Assembly (NCBI RefSeq): GCF_041415945.1
Contig: NZ_JBGCUS010000006.1
Coordinates: 1 to 15,650 of the forward strand
Direction of reading: 5' to 3'
DNA length: 15,650 nucleotides
DNA from: Ancylobacter sp. IITR112
GTDB lineage: Bacteria > Pseudomonadota > Alphaproteobacteria > Rhizobiales > Xanthobacteraceae
Shown here piece after piece: positions 4,562 to 12,443 of this stretch (the stretch's first letter is position 1; each line of letters begins with the position of its first letter). The notes beneath the pieces were generated by a model. The model saw only the letters and a program-made list of their open reading frames with translations. It searched no databases and was not told the origin of the DNA. Made by a program: the position numbers and the translations under genes.

Positions 4562-6073
4562 ATGAAGAGTTTGCTTGAACAGCTTCCGGCCATCGTAGCC
4601 GAAGGCAAGCGTGAAGCCGAGCGCGTCATGGAGCGGGCGGAGAGCAACTATCGCCTCGGCCTGCAAACAAGGGAATTGGTCATTCCCTCACGCGACAGCA
4701 ACTGGCAAGATTTCCTCAAGGTCGCAGACAAAAAGGAGCAGGCATCAACCATCGGAGAAAATCGTCTGATTTATGGCGACAATCTCTTGGCGATTGGATC
4801 ACTCCTGGCTGGTGGTGACGACTCGGCATCGGTGCGCGGAAAAGTAAATCTCATCTATATCGACCCGCCATATGATAGTAAGGCGGATTATCGACGTAAG
4901 GTAGAATTACCCGGCGCATCCATCGAACAGCTTCCGAACGTCATCGAGCAGTTTGCATATACTGATACATGGAGTGAAGGCACGGCGTCATATCTGCGGA
5001 TGATTACGCCTCGACTTTTCCTCATGAAAGAACTTCTTACTCACAACGGCAGCATCGTTGTTCATCTGGACTGGCACGTGTGCCATTATGTCCGCATGGT
5101 TCTTGATGAAATTTTCGGAAAAGCCAACTTTGTTAATGAGATAGTCTGGTATTACTACAACAAAATGCAAGGCAACGTGAACCACTTTGCCAAAAATCAT
5201 GATGTTCTACTGTGGTATCGGGCAGGCGATGAATACACCTTCAACAAAATACGGGAAGAGCGCGAAGCACCCGTTAAACAACTCAAGAGAGTATGGGACA
5301 AGGATAAGGGCAAGATCGTCAATGCGAAAGGCCCTGACGGCAAGGTAATCTACATCGAGTCCACCGAGCGGACACTTGATGACGTTTGGCGAATTTCGAT
5401 GTTGCAGCCTGCGGATCGGAAGGAGAACCTATTCTTTAACACCCAAAAGCCAGAAGCTTTAATCGAGCGAGTTATTACGGCCATTTCCAACGAAGGCGAT
5501 CTGGTCGCTGATTTCTTCATCGGCTCCGGCACGACCGCTGCCGTCGCGGAAAGGCTAGGTCGACGCTGGATTGCATCAGATTTCGGGAAGCCTGCGTGTA
5601 TGGTGACACGCAAACGCCTGATCGACCAGGACGCCAAGCCGTTCCTCTACCAGCACATTGGCGACTACCAAGTTGAGCAAATGCGCTCCACGATGGGCAG
5701 CCGGTTCCGCATCGGTGATCTGGCCGAAATCGTGCTCGGCCTCTACGGCGCGCTACCGCTGCCCGTCGAGGAAAATCCGAACAAGAACATGGGCAGGCTT
5801 CAGGGGAGCAAAACGCTCGTCCTCGCGGACAGCCCCAACAAAATGACCGGCCTCGCCACGCTGCGCCGTGCAATCGAAATCCGCGACAACCTCATGGGCG
5901 GGTGGGATAAGGTCGTTATCCTGGGGTGGAATTTCTCACCCACGATCGGCCATGACATTGAGGCACTGGGGCAGGGGGACCGGCTGGAAGTGCTCGTGAT
6001 CCCCCCCGATCTGCTCGACCGGCTGAAGAAGAAGGGGCACAAGCTCAAGGCAGATGAGGTGCGTTTCTCGTGA
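4562..6073 (+). CDS. mod: Type III restriction-modification methyltransferase (Mod), 3'-truncated by an IS
   Basis: 503 aa of a beta-class N6-adenine methyltransferase. The catalytic motif IV DPPY is at 101-104 and the SAM-binding motif I, DFFIGSGTT, at 317-325; this order (IV before I) defines the beta class of Type III Mod proteins. The start has GGGGG about 8 nt upstream. The last codons read DEVRFS and then hit TGA, which is also the first three bases of the IS end. In full-length relatives the chain continues after this point, so the C-terminal part is missing. The catalytic core is intact but the truncation probably weakens folding or Res binding. The central part (about 4680-5560) is visibly more AT-rich than the flanks. 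Confidence 0.85.
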   Translation: MKSLLEQLPAIVAEGKREAERVMERAESNYRLGLQTRELVIPSRDSNWQDFLKVADKKEQASTIGENRLIYGDNLLAIGSLLAGGDDSASVRGKVNLIYIDPPYDSKADYRRKVELPGASIEQLPNVIEQFAYTDTWSEGTASYLRMITPRLFLMKELLTHNGSIVVHLDWHVCHYVRMVLDEIFGKANFVNEIVWYYYNKMQGNVNHFAKNHDVLLWYRAGDEYTFNKIREEREAPVKQLKRVWDKDKGKIVNAKGPDGKVIYIESTERTLDDVWRISMLQPADRKENLFFNTQKPEALIERVITAISNEGDLVADFFIGSGTTAAVAERLGRRWIASDFGKPACMVTRKRLIDQDAKPFLYQHIGDYQVEQMRSTMGSRFRIGDLAEIVLGLYGALPLPVEENPNKNMGRLQGSKTLVLADSPNKMTGLATLRRAIEIRDNLMGGWDKVVILGWNFSPTIGHDIEALGQGDRLEVLVIPPDLLDRLKKKGHKLKADEVRFS

Positions 6074-6096
6074 CGTTGCCCCCTGAATGCCCTCGT

Positions 6097-6918
6097 TCAT
6101 AACCAGAATCCGTTCTGGTTGTGGTCCTGCCTGGACCGGGCTGCGAACTCGTTTGGGGTAAGGCCGCCGAGGCTCGTGTGAGGCCGGTGGCCGTTGTAGT
6201 CGATCCGCCAAGCTTCGATGATCCGACGTGCCATCGGCAAGCCCTGGAACAGGTGCTCGTTCAGACATTCGTCGCGGAAGCGGCCGTTCAGGCTCTCGAC
6301 GAAGGCGTTCTGAACCGGCTTGCCGGGAGCGATGTAGTGCCACTCGACACCTGTGTCCTGCTGCCAACGCAGGACCGCGTGCGAGGTCAGTTCGGTGCCG
6401 TTGTCGCTGACGACCATGAGCGGCTTGCCACGACGTTGGATGATGGCGTCCAGCTCCCGTACGACCCGGTGGCTCGACAGCGACGTGTCGGCCACGAGCG
6501 CCAGGCACTCCCGGGTGAAGTCGTCGACGATCACCAGCACGCGGAACCGGCGTCCGTCCGCGAGCACATCGGAGACGAAGTCCAGGCTCCATCGCTGGTT
6601 GGGTGCCTGCGGCAAGGTCATCGGCGCTCGCGTGCCAAGCGCTCGCTTGCGTCCGCCGCGACGGCGCACCGACAGCCGCTCCTCGCGGTAGAGCCTGAAG
6701 AGCTTCTTGTGGTTGATCTCCTTGCCCTCTCGCCGAAGCAGGATCAGCAGACGCCGATAGCCGAACCGCCGACGCAAGCTCGCCAGCTCACGAAGGCGCT
6801 GGCGGAGCGCGGTATCGTCGCCTCGCGTCGAGGCGTAGCGATAGGTCTTCGGCTCGATGCCGATGAGGCCGCACGCACGCCGCTGCGAGTAGCCCTTCTC
6901 CTCGATCGCCCAGGTCAC
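6097..6918 (-). CDS. IS3-family transposase OrfB (DDE catalytic domain)
   Basis: 273 aa from a GTG at 6918; the natural product is probably an OrfA-OrfB fusion made by -1 frameshifting, with the OrfB frame open back to the slippery site at about 6954. An N-terminal HTH_21-like region ([19 protein letters not shown]) precedes the integrase core. Catalytic residues are D in WSLDFVSD, D in VVSDNGTE and E in [16 protein letters not shown], the D-D-35-E signature of rve transposases. The C-terminus [13 protein letters not shown] is typical of the IS407 group. No internal stop is present. Confidence 0.93.
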   Translation of the reverse strand: MTWAIEEKGYSQRRACGLIGIEPKTYRYASTRGDDTALRQRLRELASLRRRFGYRRLLILLRREGKEINHKKLFRLYREERLSVRRRGGRKRALGTRAPMTLPQAPNQRWSLDFVSDVLADGRRFRVLVIVDDFTRECLALVADTSLSSHRVVRELDAIIQRRGKPLMVVSDNGTELTSHAVLRWQQDTGVEWHYIAPGKPVQNAFVESLNGRFRDECLNEHLFQGLPMARRIIEAWRIDYNGHRPHTSLGGLTPNEFAARSRQDHNQNGFWL

Positions 6919-6941
6919 GACCTTCCTCCGGGAACTGGGCG

Positions 6942-7208
6942 TCAGAAGTTTTTTCCAAGAGCCTCGCGGAGAGTGGCTACGTCGAGCATCGACTCGGCCA
7001 GAAGCTTCTTCAGCTTCCGGTTTTCCTCCTCGAGCGCCTTAAGGTTGCGGGCGTCGGACACCTCCATCCCGCCGTACTTCGTGCGCCACGTGTAGAAGGT
7101 CGCGTCGCTGATCCCGTGCTTCCGGCAGAGGTCCACGACCGGGATTCCGGCCTGGTGCTCCTTCAGGATCCCGATGATCTGTTCCTCGCTGAACCGGCTC
7201 TTGCGCAT
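6942..7208 (-). CDS. IS3-family transposase OrfA (HTH and leucine zipper)
   Basis: 88 aa. Residues 1-45 form an HTH_8-type helix-turn-helix ([38 protein letters not shown]), and residues about 55-85 a leucine-zipper helix ([29 protein letters not shown]). The ATG at 7208 has AGGAGA six nt upstream. It binds the IS ends and supplies the N-terminus of the fused transposase. The last codons contain the A-AAA-AAC slip site that shifts ribosomes into OrfB. Confidence 0.93.
   Translation of the reverse strand: MRKSRFSEEQIIGILKEHQAGIPVVDLCRKHGISDATFYTWRTKYGGMEVSDARNLKALEEENRKLKKLLAESMLDVATLREALGKNF
6948..6954 (-). other. Programmed -1 frameshift heptamer of the IS
   Basis: On the minus strand the sequence is A AAA AAC in the OrfA frame, just before the OrfA TGA. 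Slipping back one base reads AAA AAA and continues into OrfB ([11 protein letters not shown]). This is a classic X-XXY-YYZ slippery heptamer of the kind used by IS3 elements. Confidence 0.75.
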
Positions 7209-7269
7209 CGTCCGTCTCCTCTCGACGGATCCTAGCTTCTGAGCGGGGTCATTTCAGGGGGCAACGTCA

Positions 7270-7715
7270 CCTACCCCTCGCGGAACGGCGGCCTTGAACT
7301 GGCATTTATGGAAACCTGCGAGCGTGACGCCAGCGTTGAAGCCTTCTGCAAGATCAACGAGCAGAAACACACCTTCGCGCGCCTGCGATACATCAAGGAA
7401 GATGGGCTTCCGGCGTTCTACTCGCCCGACTTCTTCGTGAGAGCAGGCGGCGCGATTTATCTGGTGGAAACAAAGGCACAAGGCCAGCTCACCAGCCCGA
7501 ACGTGCTGCGCAAGCGCAGGGCCGCCGTTGCATGGTGCGACCGGATCAACGCCCTTCCTCCGGAACAGCGTAGCGATTCCGAATGGCACTATGTCCTTCT
7601 CGGGGAAGACACCTTCTATGGCTGGCGGGACAAGGGCGGCTCGATCGCTGATCTTCTCGCCTATGCACGGCTGCGCCCTGTCGAAGACAAAGGCCAGGCT
7701 AAGTTCGCCTTCTGA
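7270..7715 (+). pseudogene. res: C-terminal remnant of the Type III restriction subunit (Res nuclease domain)
   Basis: About 147 codons of res survive, beginning in frame at the IS edge with TYPSRNGGLELAF; an internal ATG at 7308 could start a 135-aa product. The fragment carries the PD-(D/E)xK-type nuclease motif: SPDFFVR followed by YLVETKA, preceded by FARLRYIKEDG. Conserved C-terminal elements include WCDRINALPPE and WHYVLLGEDTF. The helicase/ATPase part of Res, normally several hundred residues, is absent, so restriction cannot work. Loss of both the mod 3' end and the res 5' end at the IS points to an IS-associated deletion. Confidence 0.85.
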
Positions 7716-7736
7716 ACTTCATACCGGGGCAGGAAT

Positions 7737-8486
7737 CTATTGTCCCGGCGCTGGCACGGTGATGGTGCAACGCTGATCCGCGCCGGCCGTGCGCGCGGCC
7801 TCCCAACAAGCCGCTACCGCCTCCCTGTTCGCTTCAAGGAGCTGGTCGGCCGAGGCCACGCGCTGCCATGCTTCCGGGCTGCCGAACGCCATGAGGCTCA
7901 TACCGGCCTGCCACGGCCTTTCGCCCATGACGACGCTGGCGACACGCGGCGCGGCCGAGAACGGCAACACGCGCGGAAGGAACAGCATCACCAGCGCGCC
8001 GGCGAGCAGGCCGACAGCGAAGGCGACGACAAGCCACCAATTTTGCCGATCGCGCTCCCGCGCGCTGGCGACGTGCGCCGAAAGATTGCGGCCGGCGCGC
8101 TCGAGGTCGGACGCCTGCCGCTCGAGCTGCTGCGCGGCGGTGCGTATCAGAGCCTCGCCGCTGCGCTCGAGGAGCGCCGCATAGTGTTGCGCGCCCTGTT
8201 TGAGAATGGGCGATTGCTCTACGCCGTGCATCCGCTCCGCAACATTGTCGAGCGCCTGCACGAGCTGGGCGAGCTGGGGCTTGTAGTCCTGCGCCGGCTC
8301 GATCTTTTCGAGCTGATCGAAAGCCGCTTCCAGCCCGCGCCGCATGACCTTCATTTCCGCACCGATCTGCTCGCCCTGCGTCTCGATCGTGCGCCGTAGC
8401 GCGTCGAACGCGGCGGCCGGGTCGCCGGCGTCCTCGTCCAGTGCTTCCGGCTCGAATCCGTCCCTGTCGTCGTCCAGCCCCGCCAT
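7737..8486 (-). CDS. Membrane-anchored coiled-coil protein, DUF6118-like
   Basis: 249 aa, function unknown. An acidic N-terminus (DDDRDGFEPEALDEDAGD) is followed by a long helical, probably coiled-coil region (about 25-145), one clear transmembrane helix at 151-172 (WWLVVAFAVGLLAGALVMLFLP), and a C-terminal soluble domain with two cysteines (ACWEA, DQRCT). I recognise it as resembling the DUF6118 family found beside Ti-type traA genes. The start has GGAG just upstream and lies 11 bp after the traA stop, so it is co-transcribed with traA. It may tether the relaxase or relaxosome to the inner membrane (inference). Confidence 0.8.
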   Translation of the reverse strand: MAGLDDDRDGFEPEALDEDAGDPAAAFDALRRTIETQGEQIGAEMKVMRRGLEAAFDQLEKIEPAQDYKPQLAQLVQALDNVAERMHGVEQSPILKQGAQHYAALLERSGEALIRTAAQQLERQASDLERAGRNLSAHVASARERDRQNWWLVVAFAVGLLAGALVMLFLPRVLPFSAAPRVASVVMGERPWQAGMSLMAFGSPEAWQRVASADQLLEANREAVAACWEAARTAGADQRCTITVPAPGQ

Positions 8487-8497
8487 GTTCTCCGTGC

Positions 8498-11400
8498 CTA
8501 CCTTTCCATGCCGATGCCCCGGCTAAGCCGGTGGCCGCGTGTCATTTCGTCTTGCAGCTCGCGGGCAATGGTCTGGCCCCGGCGAAGCTCCTGCCCGATT
8601 CCAAGCTCCTGCCGGCGATTGCGCAGGATGGAATCTACCTGCGGGTCACGCTCAAGGCTCTTGGTCATGCCGTTCATCTGGCTTTCGACCTTGGCGCGGG
8701 CCTCGTCGTGCTGCCAGCCGCGAAGCTCCCGGCGCTGCCCCTGTAGCTCCTGCCAGCGTTCAACGAACCGCTCGGCCCTGACATTCGGGTCTTGCAGCGC
8801 GGCGTTTTCGCGCTTCATCCCGTCGATAACATGGGCGACACGCTCCCGGCCGGAAAGCTCGGTCATGGCGCGCACCGTCGCCGGGTCGTTTTGCAGGGTC
8901 GAGCGCATCAGGTCTTTCATGCCGTCGCGCACCTGGTCGAGCTGCTGGCCGGCATCGCGCATTTCCTGCCGCTGCATGTCGAGAACGGGCAGGCCCTCGC
9001 GCCGGTGCTGGTCGATCGACTGATAGGCCCGCGAATAGCGGTCAACGGCCGCCTCAAGCGGCGACTGCCCCCGCGCCCGCTCGGCCAGCCGGTCGGGCGC
9101 CGGCGCCGGCCGCAAGCTCCCTTCCCTTTCCGGCCGCTCGCTGCGCTCCTGAGAAGGGGCAGGACGCGCATTGAGCTTGAGGCCGGAGAACATACCGCGC
9201 CGCTGCTTCTCGGCCTGCTGCGGGCCTTGTCTGTCGATCTGCGGGCCGTCCTCGCCGGCGCGGTCCTGCTGCGGCCCCTCGGCCGCCGCGCCGCGCCCAA
9301 GTTTCAGGCCCTCAAACGGATTGCGGCGCTGCTGTCGATCGCCGGCGAGATCCTCGCGCGGATCTGCACGGAGATCCTGAGCGAGATCCGCACCGACTTT
9401 TTGCGAGGATCTGCGATCAAGCGCATGATCCCCTGCCGTCGACTCCCGCTCCGCACGTAGCCCGGCCGCGCGCTCGGCCGGAATCTCGATCTCGCTGCGG
9501 ACGCCCATTTGCTCCGCGATCCCGCGCCGCTCGGCAAAGTCGCGGGTATAGTCGAGCGTCGTTTCCTTCACGCCCGACCGGGACAGCCGGCGTTCTAGCT
9601 GGCTATATGCCAGCTCGCCGGCATCCTGAACCTTCCATGTGTTCCGGTGCGTCTGCGTCCCGTCCGGCAGGGTGACAGGGGTGGAACCCTCATGCTGTAG
9701 GCCGATCCTCTCCCCGATCTCCGGCGCGGCCTCCTTCATGGCCCGCTCAAGATCGACGCCCCATAGGGTGCGCTGCTCGCCCTTGTCGTTTTCCAGCGTC
9801 ACGAAATAGCTGCCGGATTTCTGCGGGTCATGCTCGAACGGCGCGGCCCCATGCTCGACCAGCCGGCCGGCATTGGTGAACTCGTCCTGGGCGGCGTAGA
9901 GCTGCGCCCCGTCACGATGCCGGGTCATGGCGACATAGGTTAGATGCCGATCCATCGTCCCCGACGCCAGCACATAGGAACGATCGACGGTCGCCCCCTG
10001 GTTCTTGTGAATCGTCGTGGCATAGCCGTGGTCGATCGCCTGATAGTCGCCCATCGGCACGGAAACGCTGTCGCCTCGGCCGTCGAGCGTGGCGACGATC
10101 CGGCCAGGTTCGACATGATCGACCGTCGCCAGCATCCCGTTTTTCACGCCAAGGTCGCGGCTGTTTTCGAGGAACACGATGCGATCGCCAATCGCAAAGT
10201 CGCGTTTGCCATCATTGGTCTGGAAGGTCAGCGCCTCGGCAGGCCCGTCCCGCTCATGGTCGACGGCCTGGGCGACGTCCCCCGCCCCTTCTCGGCCCTC
10301 GGCCAGCTCGCCGGCCTCGGCAACGCGCGCCAGCTCGCCCCGGTCCTGTAGCTCGGCCCGGATCGCGTCATTGATGGCGCGAACATCGGCACGGCGGTGC
10401 GCCATCGCAACGCGGGTGCCGTCCGGCCGCTCGTCGCGATCGGCAAGGTAATCGCGCACGATCTGGCCGCGCGCGTCCTCGCCGGTTTCGGCAAAGCTGA
10501 TATTGCCATGCTCCTGATAGGCGGCCAGGCCCTCGGCCGTGCGATGCGTGGCGAAGTCAACGGACGCCTCCCGCTGCCAGTCCACGCGCTGCCGGCGTAT
10601 CTCGGAAAGCTCGGCATGGCCGATTTCCTCCGTGATCGCCCGGAAGGGTGCGCCGGCCCCGATCGCCTGTAGCTGCTCATGGTCGCCTACAAGGACGATC
10701 TTCGCCCCGCGCGCCTCGGCCTCGCCAACGAGCCGGGCGAGCTGGCGGCTCCCGACCATGCCGGCCTCGTCGATCACGAACACGTCGCCGCGGCCGATCG
10801 TGCCGCGGTCGTTCTCCCAACCGCGGGACCATGACGCGAGGGTGCGGCTCTGGATGCCGGAACTTTCCTCCAAGCCCTCGGCCGCCTTCCCCGACAAGGC
10901 CGCGCCGTGGACCTGATAGCCCTCGGCCTCCCATGCCTCGCGCGCTGCGGCAAGCATGGTGGACTTGCCAGCGCCGGCGAAACCGACAACGGCCGCGATG
11001 CGCTCCCGGCCGGTGATATGCTCGATCGCCGCCCGCTGCTCGTCGGACAGCCGGGCGGAAGCATCGCCGGCGCTGCGCTGAATGGCGGCGTCCTGCCGCT
11101 CTATGGCGCGCTCGACATACCGGCGATCGACACCATGACCATGCGCCTCGTGCATCCGCTGCGCGCTCTCGATCATGCCGGATTCGATCTCGACCACTTC
11201 GCGGGTCGAATAGCGGGCAAGCTCGATCTCGCCGGTTGCCGGGTCCGCGCGCTCGGCCTGCAACTCGACCAGCGCCGGCGAGGCCATCACCTTCGCAAAG
11301 GCGCTCTGGAACTCCTGTGGATCGTCGTTGATGTAGCGATGCAGCGCCCGCGCAACGTCGTGCCGATCGAACACGCTCTTTTCCCCGGTGATGAGGGTTA

Positions 11401-12175
11401 GAACCTGCTCGGGCTTCTCCCGGATCAGCTCGGCATTGCGCCGGGCCGCTTCCTCGTCCAGCCGCGCCCGCGACACGTCGAGGCCGCGCCGCTCCATCTG
11501 CGTGGCATGGACACCCATATGTTCGGTCGGCGCGATCTCAAGGCCGCGCTCCATGTGCGAACGATGGTCGATCCGAATATCAAACCCGGCCATCGCAAGC
11601 CGCTCGTTGGCGATCCCTTCCCACCTCTGGCGAAGGTCACGAAGCTGCATGTCGGTCGTCGGCAGGTCGTTCGCCAGCAGCCATTTGTTTTCACGCTCTA
11701 GGTAGGTCTTTTCGCCTAGCCCGTTCTCCGTCACCTGCCGCGTGGTCATAAGGATATGGGCATGGTGATTGCGAACGTCGCTCGCCTCGTGCGGTGCATG
11801 AATGGCGAAGTCCACGGCCGCGCCGTAGCGGTTCGCCAATTCCTGCACCAATTCCCGCGTTGCCTCTAGCCGTTCCTCGGCCGACAGCTCGTGCGGCAAG
11901 GCAACCTCAAATTCGCGGGCTACGCGAGCGTCCTTGCGCTTTTCGGTAAACTCGGCGGCGTTCCACAAGTCCGACCGATCCCGCGCCCAATCGGCGTTGA
12001 CGCCCTCGGGCAAGACGATCTCGGCATGTTCGACGCCCTGCTTTGCCGTGTAGTCGTGCGTGATGCCGTCGCGCTCGTTGGTCAGCTTCTCCCCGGCACG
12101 ATAAGCCATTGAGGCGACGGCGCTACGGCCCTTCGCCCGCGAAATTGGCTTCATGCTGAAATGGTAGATCGCCAA
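8498..12175 (-). CDS. traA: TraA conjugative relaxase-helicase (MobQ / Ti type)
   Basis: About 1225 aa. A TTG start at 12175, with GAGG seven nt upstream, gives the canonical MAIYHFSMKPISRAKGRSAV opening; the frame extends to 12232 but would then overlap oriT. Residues 1-230 are the MobA/MobL relaxase: Tyr25 in AYRAG is the likely nicking tyrosine and NHHAHI (His 137, 138, 140) the metal-binding HUH motif. A RecD-like helicase follows, with Walker A GFAGAGKST at 398-406, Walker B VFVIDEAG at 465-472, and a late helicase motif TTIHKNQGATVDRSY. The C-terminal third is charged, Gln/Arg-rich and contains two F-x-GLKL repeats. It nicks oriT, unwinds the strand and is exported with it. Confidence 0.95.
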   Translation of the reverse strand: MAIYHFSMKPISRAKGRSAVASMAYRAGEKLTNERDGITHDYTAKQGVEHAEIVLPEGVNADWARDRSDLWNAAEFTEKRKDARVAREFEVALPHELSAEERLEATRELVQELANRYGAAVDFAIHAPHEASDVRNHHAHILMTTRQVTENGLGEKTYLERENKWLLANDLPTTDMQLRDLRQRWEGIANERLAMAGFDIRIDHRSHMERGLEIAPTEHMGVHATQMERRGLDVSRARLDEEAARRNAELIREKPEQVLTLITGEKSVFDRHDVARALHRYINDDPQEFQSAFAKVMASPALVELQAERADPATGEIELARYSTREVVEIESGMIESAQRMHEAHGHGVDRRYVERAIERQDAAIQRSAGDASARLSDEQRAAIEHITGRERIAAVVGFAGAGKSTMLAAAREAWEAEGYQVHGAALSGKAAEGLEESSGIQSRTLASWSRGWENDRGTIGRGDVFVIDEAGMVGSRQLARLVGEAEARGAKIVLVGDHEQLQAIGAGAPFRAITEEIGHAELSEIRRQRVDWQREASVDFATHRTAEGLAAYQEHGNISFAETGEDARGQIVRDYLADRDERPDGTRVAMAHRRADVRAINDAIRAELQDRGELARVAEAGELAEGREGAGDVAQAVDHERDGPAEALTFQTNDGKRDFAIGDRIVFLENSRDLGVKNGMLATVDHVEPGRIVATLDGRGDSVSVPMGDYQAIDHGYATTIHKNQGATVDRSYVLASGTMDRHLTYVAMTRHRDGAQLYAAQDEFTNAGRLVEHGAAPFEHDPQKSGSYFVTLENDKGEQRTLWGVDLERAMKEAAPEIGERIGLQHEGSTPVTLPDGTQTHRNTWKVQDAGELAYSQLERRLSRSGVKETTLDYTRDFAERRGIAEQMGVRSEIEIPAERAAGLRAERESTAGDHALDRRSSQKVGADLAQDLRADPREDLAGDRQQRRNPFEGLKLGRGAAAEGPQQDRAGEDGPQIDRQGPQQAEKQRRGMFSGLKLNARPAPSQERSERPEREGSLRPAPAPDRLAERARGQSPLEAAVDRYSRAYQSIDQHRREGLPVLDMQRQEMRDAGQQLDQVRDGMKDLMRSTLQNDPATVRAMTELSGRERVAHVIDGMKRENAALQDPNVRAERFVERWQELQGQRRELRGWQHDEARAKVESQMNGMTKSLERDPQVDSILRNRRQELGIGQELRRGQTIARELQDEMTRGHRLSRGIGMER

Positions 12176-12225
12176 TCCGTTGCCTCGATCCCGTTTCACC
12201 CTTTCCCGATAGCCTACCAGCCATT

Positions 12226-12265
12226 GGCGCACTGAGTTACGCAGTAACTCGTAAGTGCGCCCTTC
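12226..12265 (+). other. oriT: oriT, IncQ/Ti-like
   Basis: A nested inverted repeat: inner arms GAGTTAC (12234-12240) and GTAACTC (12244-12250) around GCA, outer arms GGCGCACT (12226-12233) and AGTGCGCC (12254-12261), with GTA as a bulge. Directly after the inner repeat comes GTAAGTGCGCCCTT, which matches the nic core of RSF1010/Ti-type origins, where the inverted repeat sits just 5' of a conserved TAA-TGCGCCCT. It lies 50 bp upstream of traA in the divergent tra promoter region, as in Ti plasmids. By analogy nicking falls in the GCG/CCC part, and the plus-strand genes to the right would enter first. Confidence 0.85.
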
Positions 12266-12443
12266 TCAACTCAATCGCTTCGCTCTCTCGTCGCTCGGTG
12301 TGGCGCTTGCGGCAAGGTCGATGCGATGAACTGAGGCCCTGATTGTGCTGCAATGCCGCCAAAAATTCAAGGTAGTGCATAATCGTGTTTGGTGACGTTG
12401 CTTGCATCGGATAGACTACGGCTCAAATTGGGAGTGCAGACCG

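Larger units (their letters stand above)
6071..7269 (-). mobile_element. IS3-family insertion sequence, IS407-like, 1199 bp
   Basis: Bounded by 17-bp perfect terminal inverted repeats, TGACGTTGCCCCCTGAA at 6071-6087 and its complement at 7253-7269. It carries orfA and orfB in overlapping frames with a slippery heptamer and an intact DDE triad, so it may be active. The bases just outside (ending CTCG on the left, starting CCTA on the right) do not match, so no target duplication is seen with these ends. If the ends were moved inward to TGCCCCC, an ACGT duplication would be possible, but that would make the extra symmetry of TGA/TCA a coincidence. It sits between the broken mod and res genes. 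Confidence 0.88.

Noticed and set aside
6121..7095. A 324-codon plus-strand open frame across the IS
   Set aside because: It is antisense to the clear OrfA/OrfB transposase and shows no recognisable domain; long antisense frames are expected in GC-rich coding DNA.
6074..7266. ACGT as a 4-bp target-site duplication of the IS
   Set aside because: ACGT is palindromic and lies inside a longer 17-bp perfect inverted repeat beginning TGA, so it is better read as part of the IS ends; kept as a stated alternative.
7740..9460. Plus-strand open frames of 219 and 222 codons opposite the DUF6118-like gene and traA
   Set aside because: They are Arg/Leu/Pro-rich shadows of well-supported minus-strand genes, with no motif and no convincing ribosome binding site.
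12176..12232. TraA starting at 12232
   Set aside because: This would place the start inside oriT and add 19 residues before the canonical MAIYHFS opening; the TTG at 12175 has a good ribosome binding site.
12266..12443. Gene or promoter between oriT and the NYN gene
   Set aside because: No open frame with a start signal and no convincing -35/-10 pair could be recognised by eye; left unannotated.
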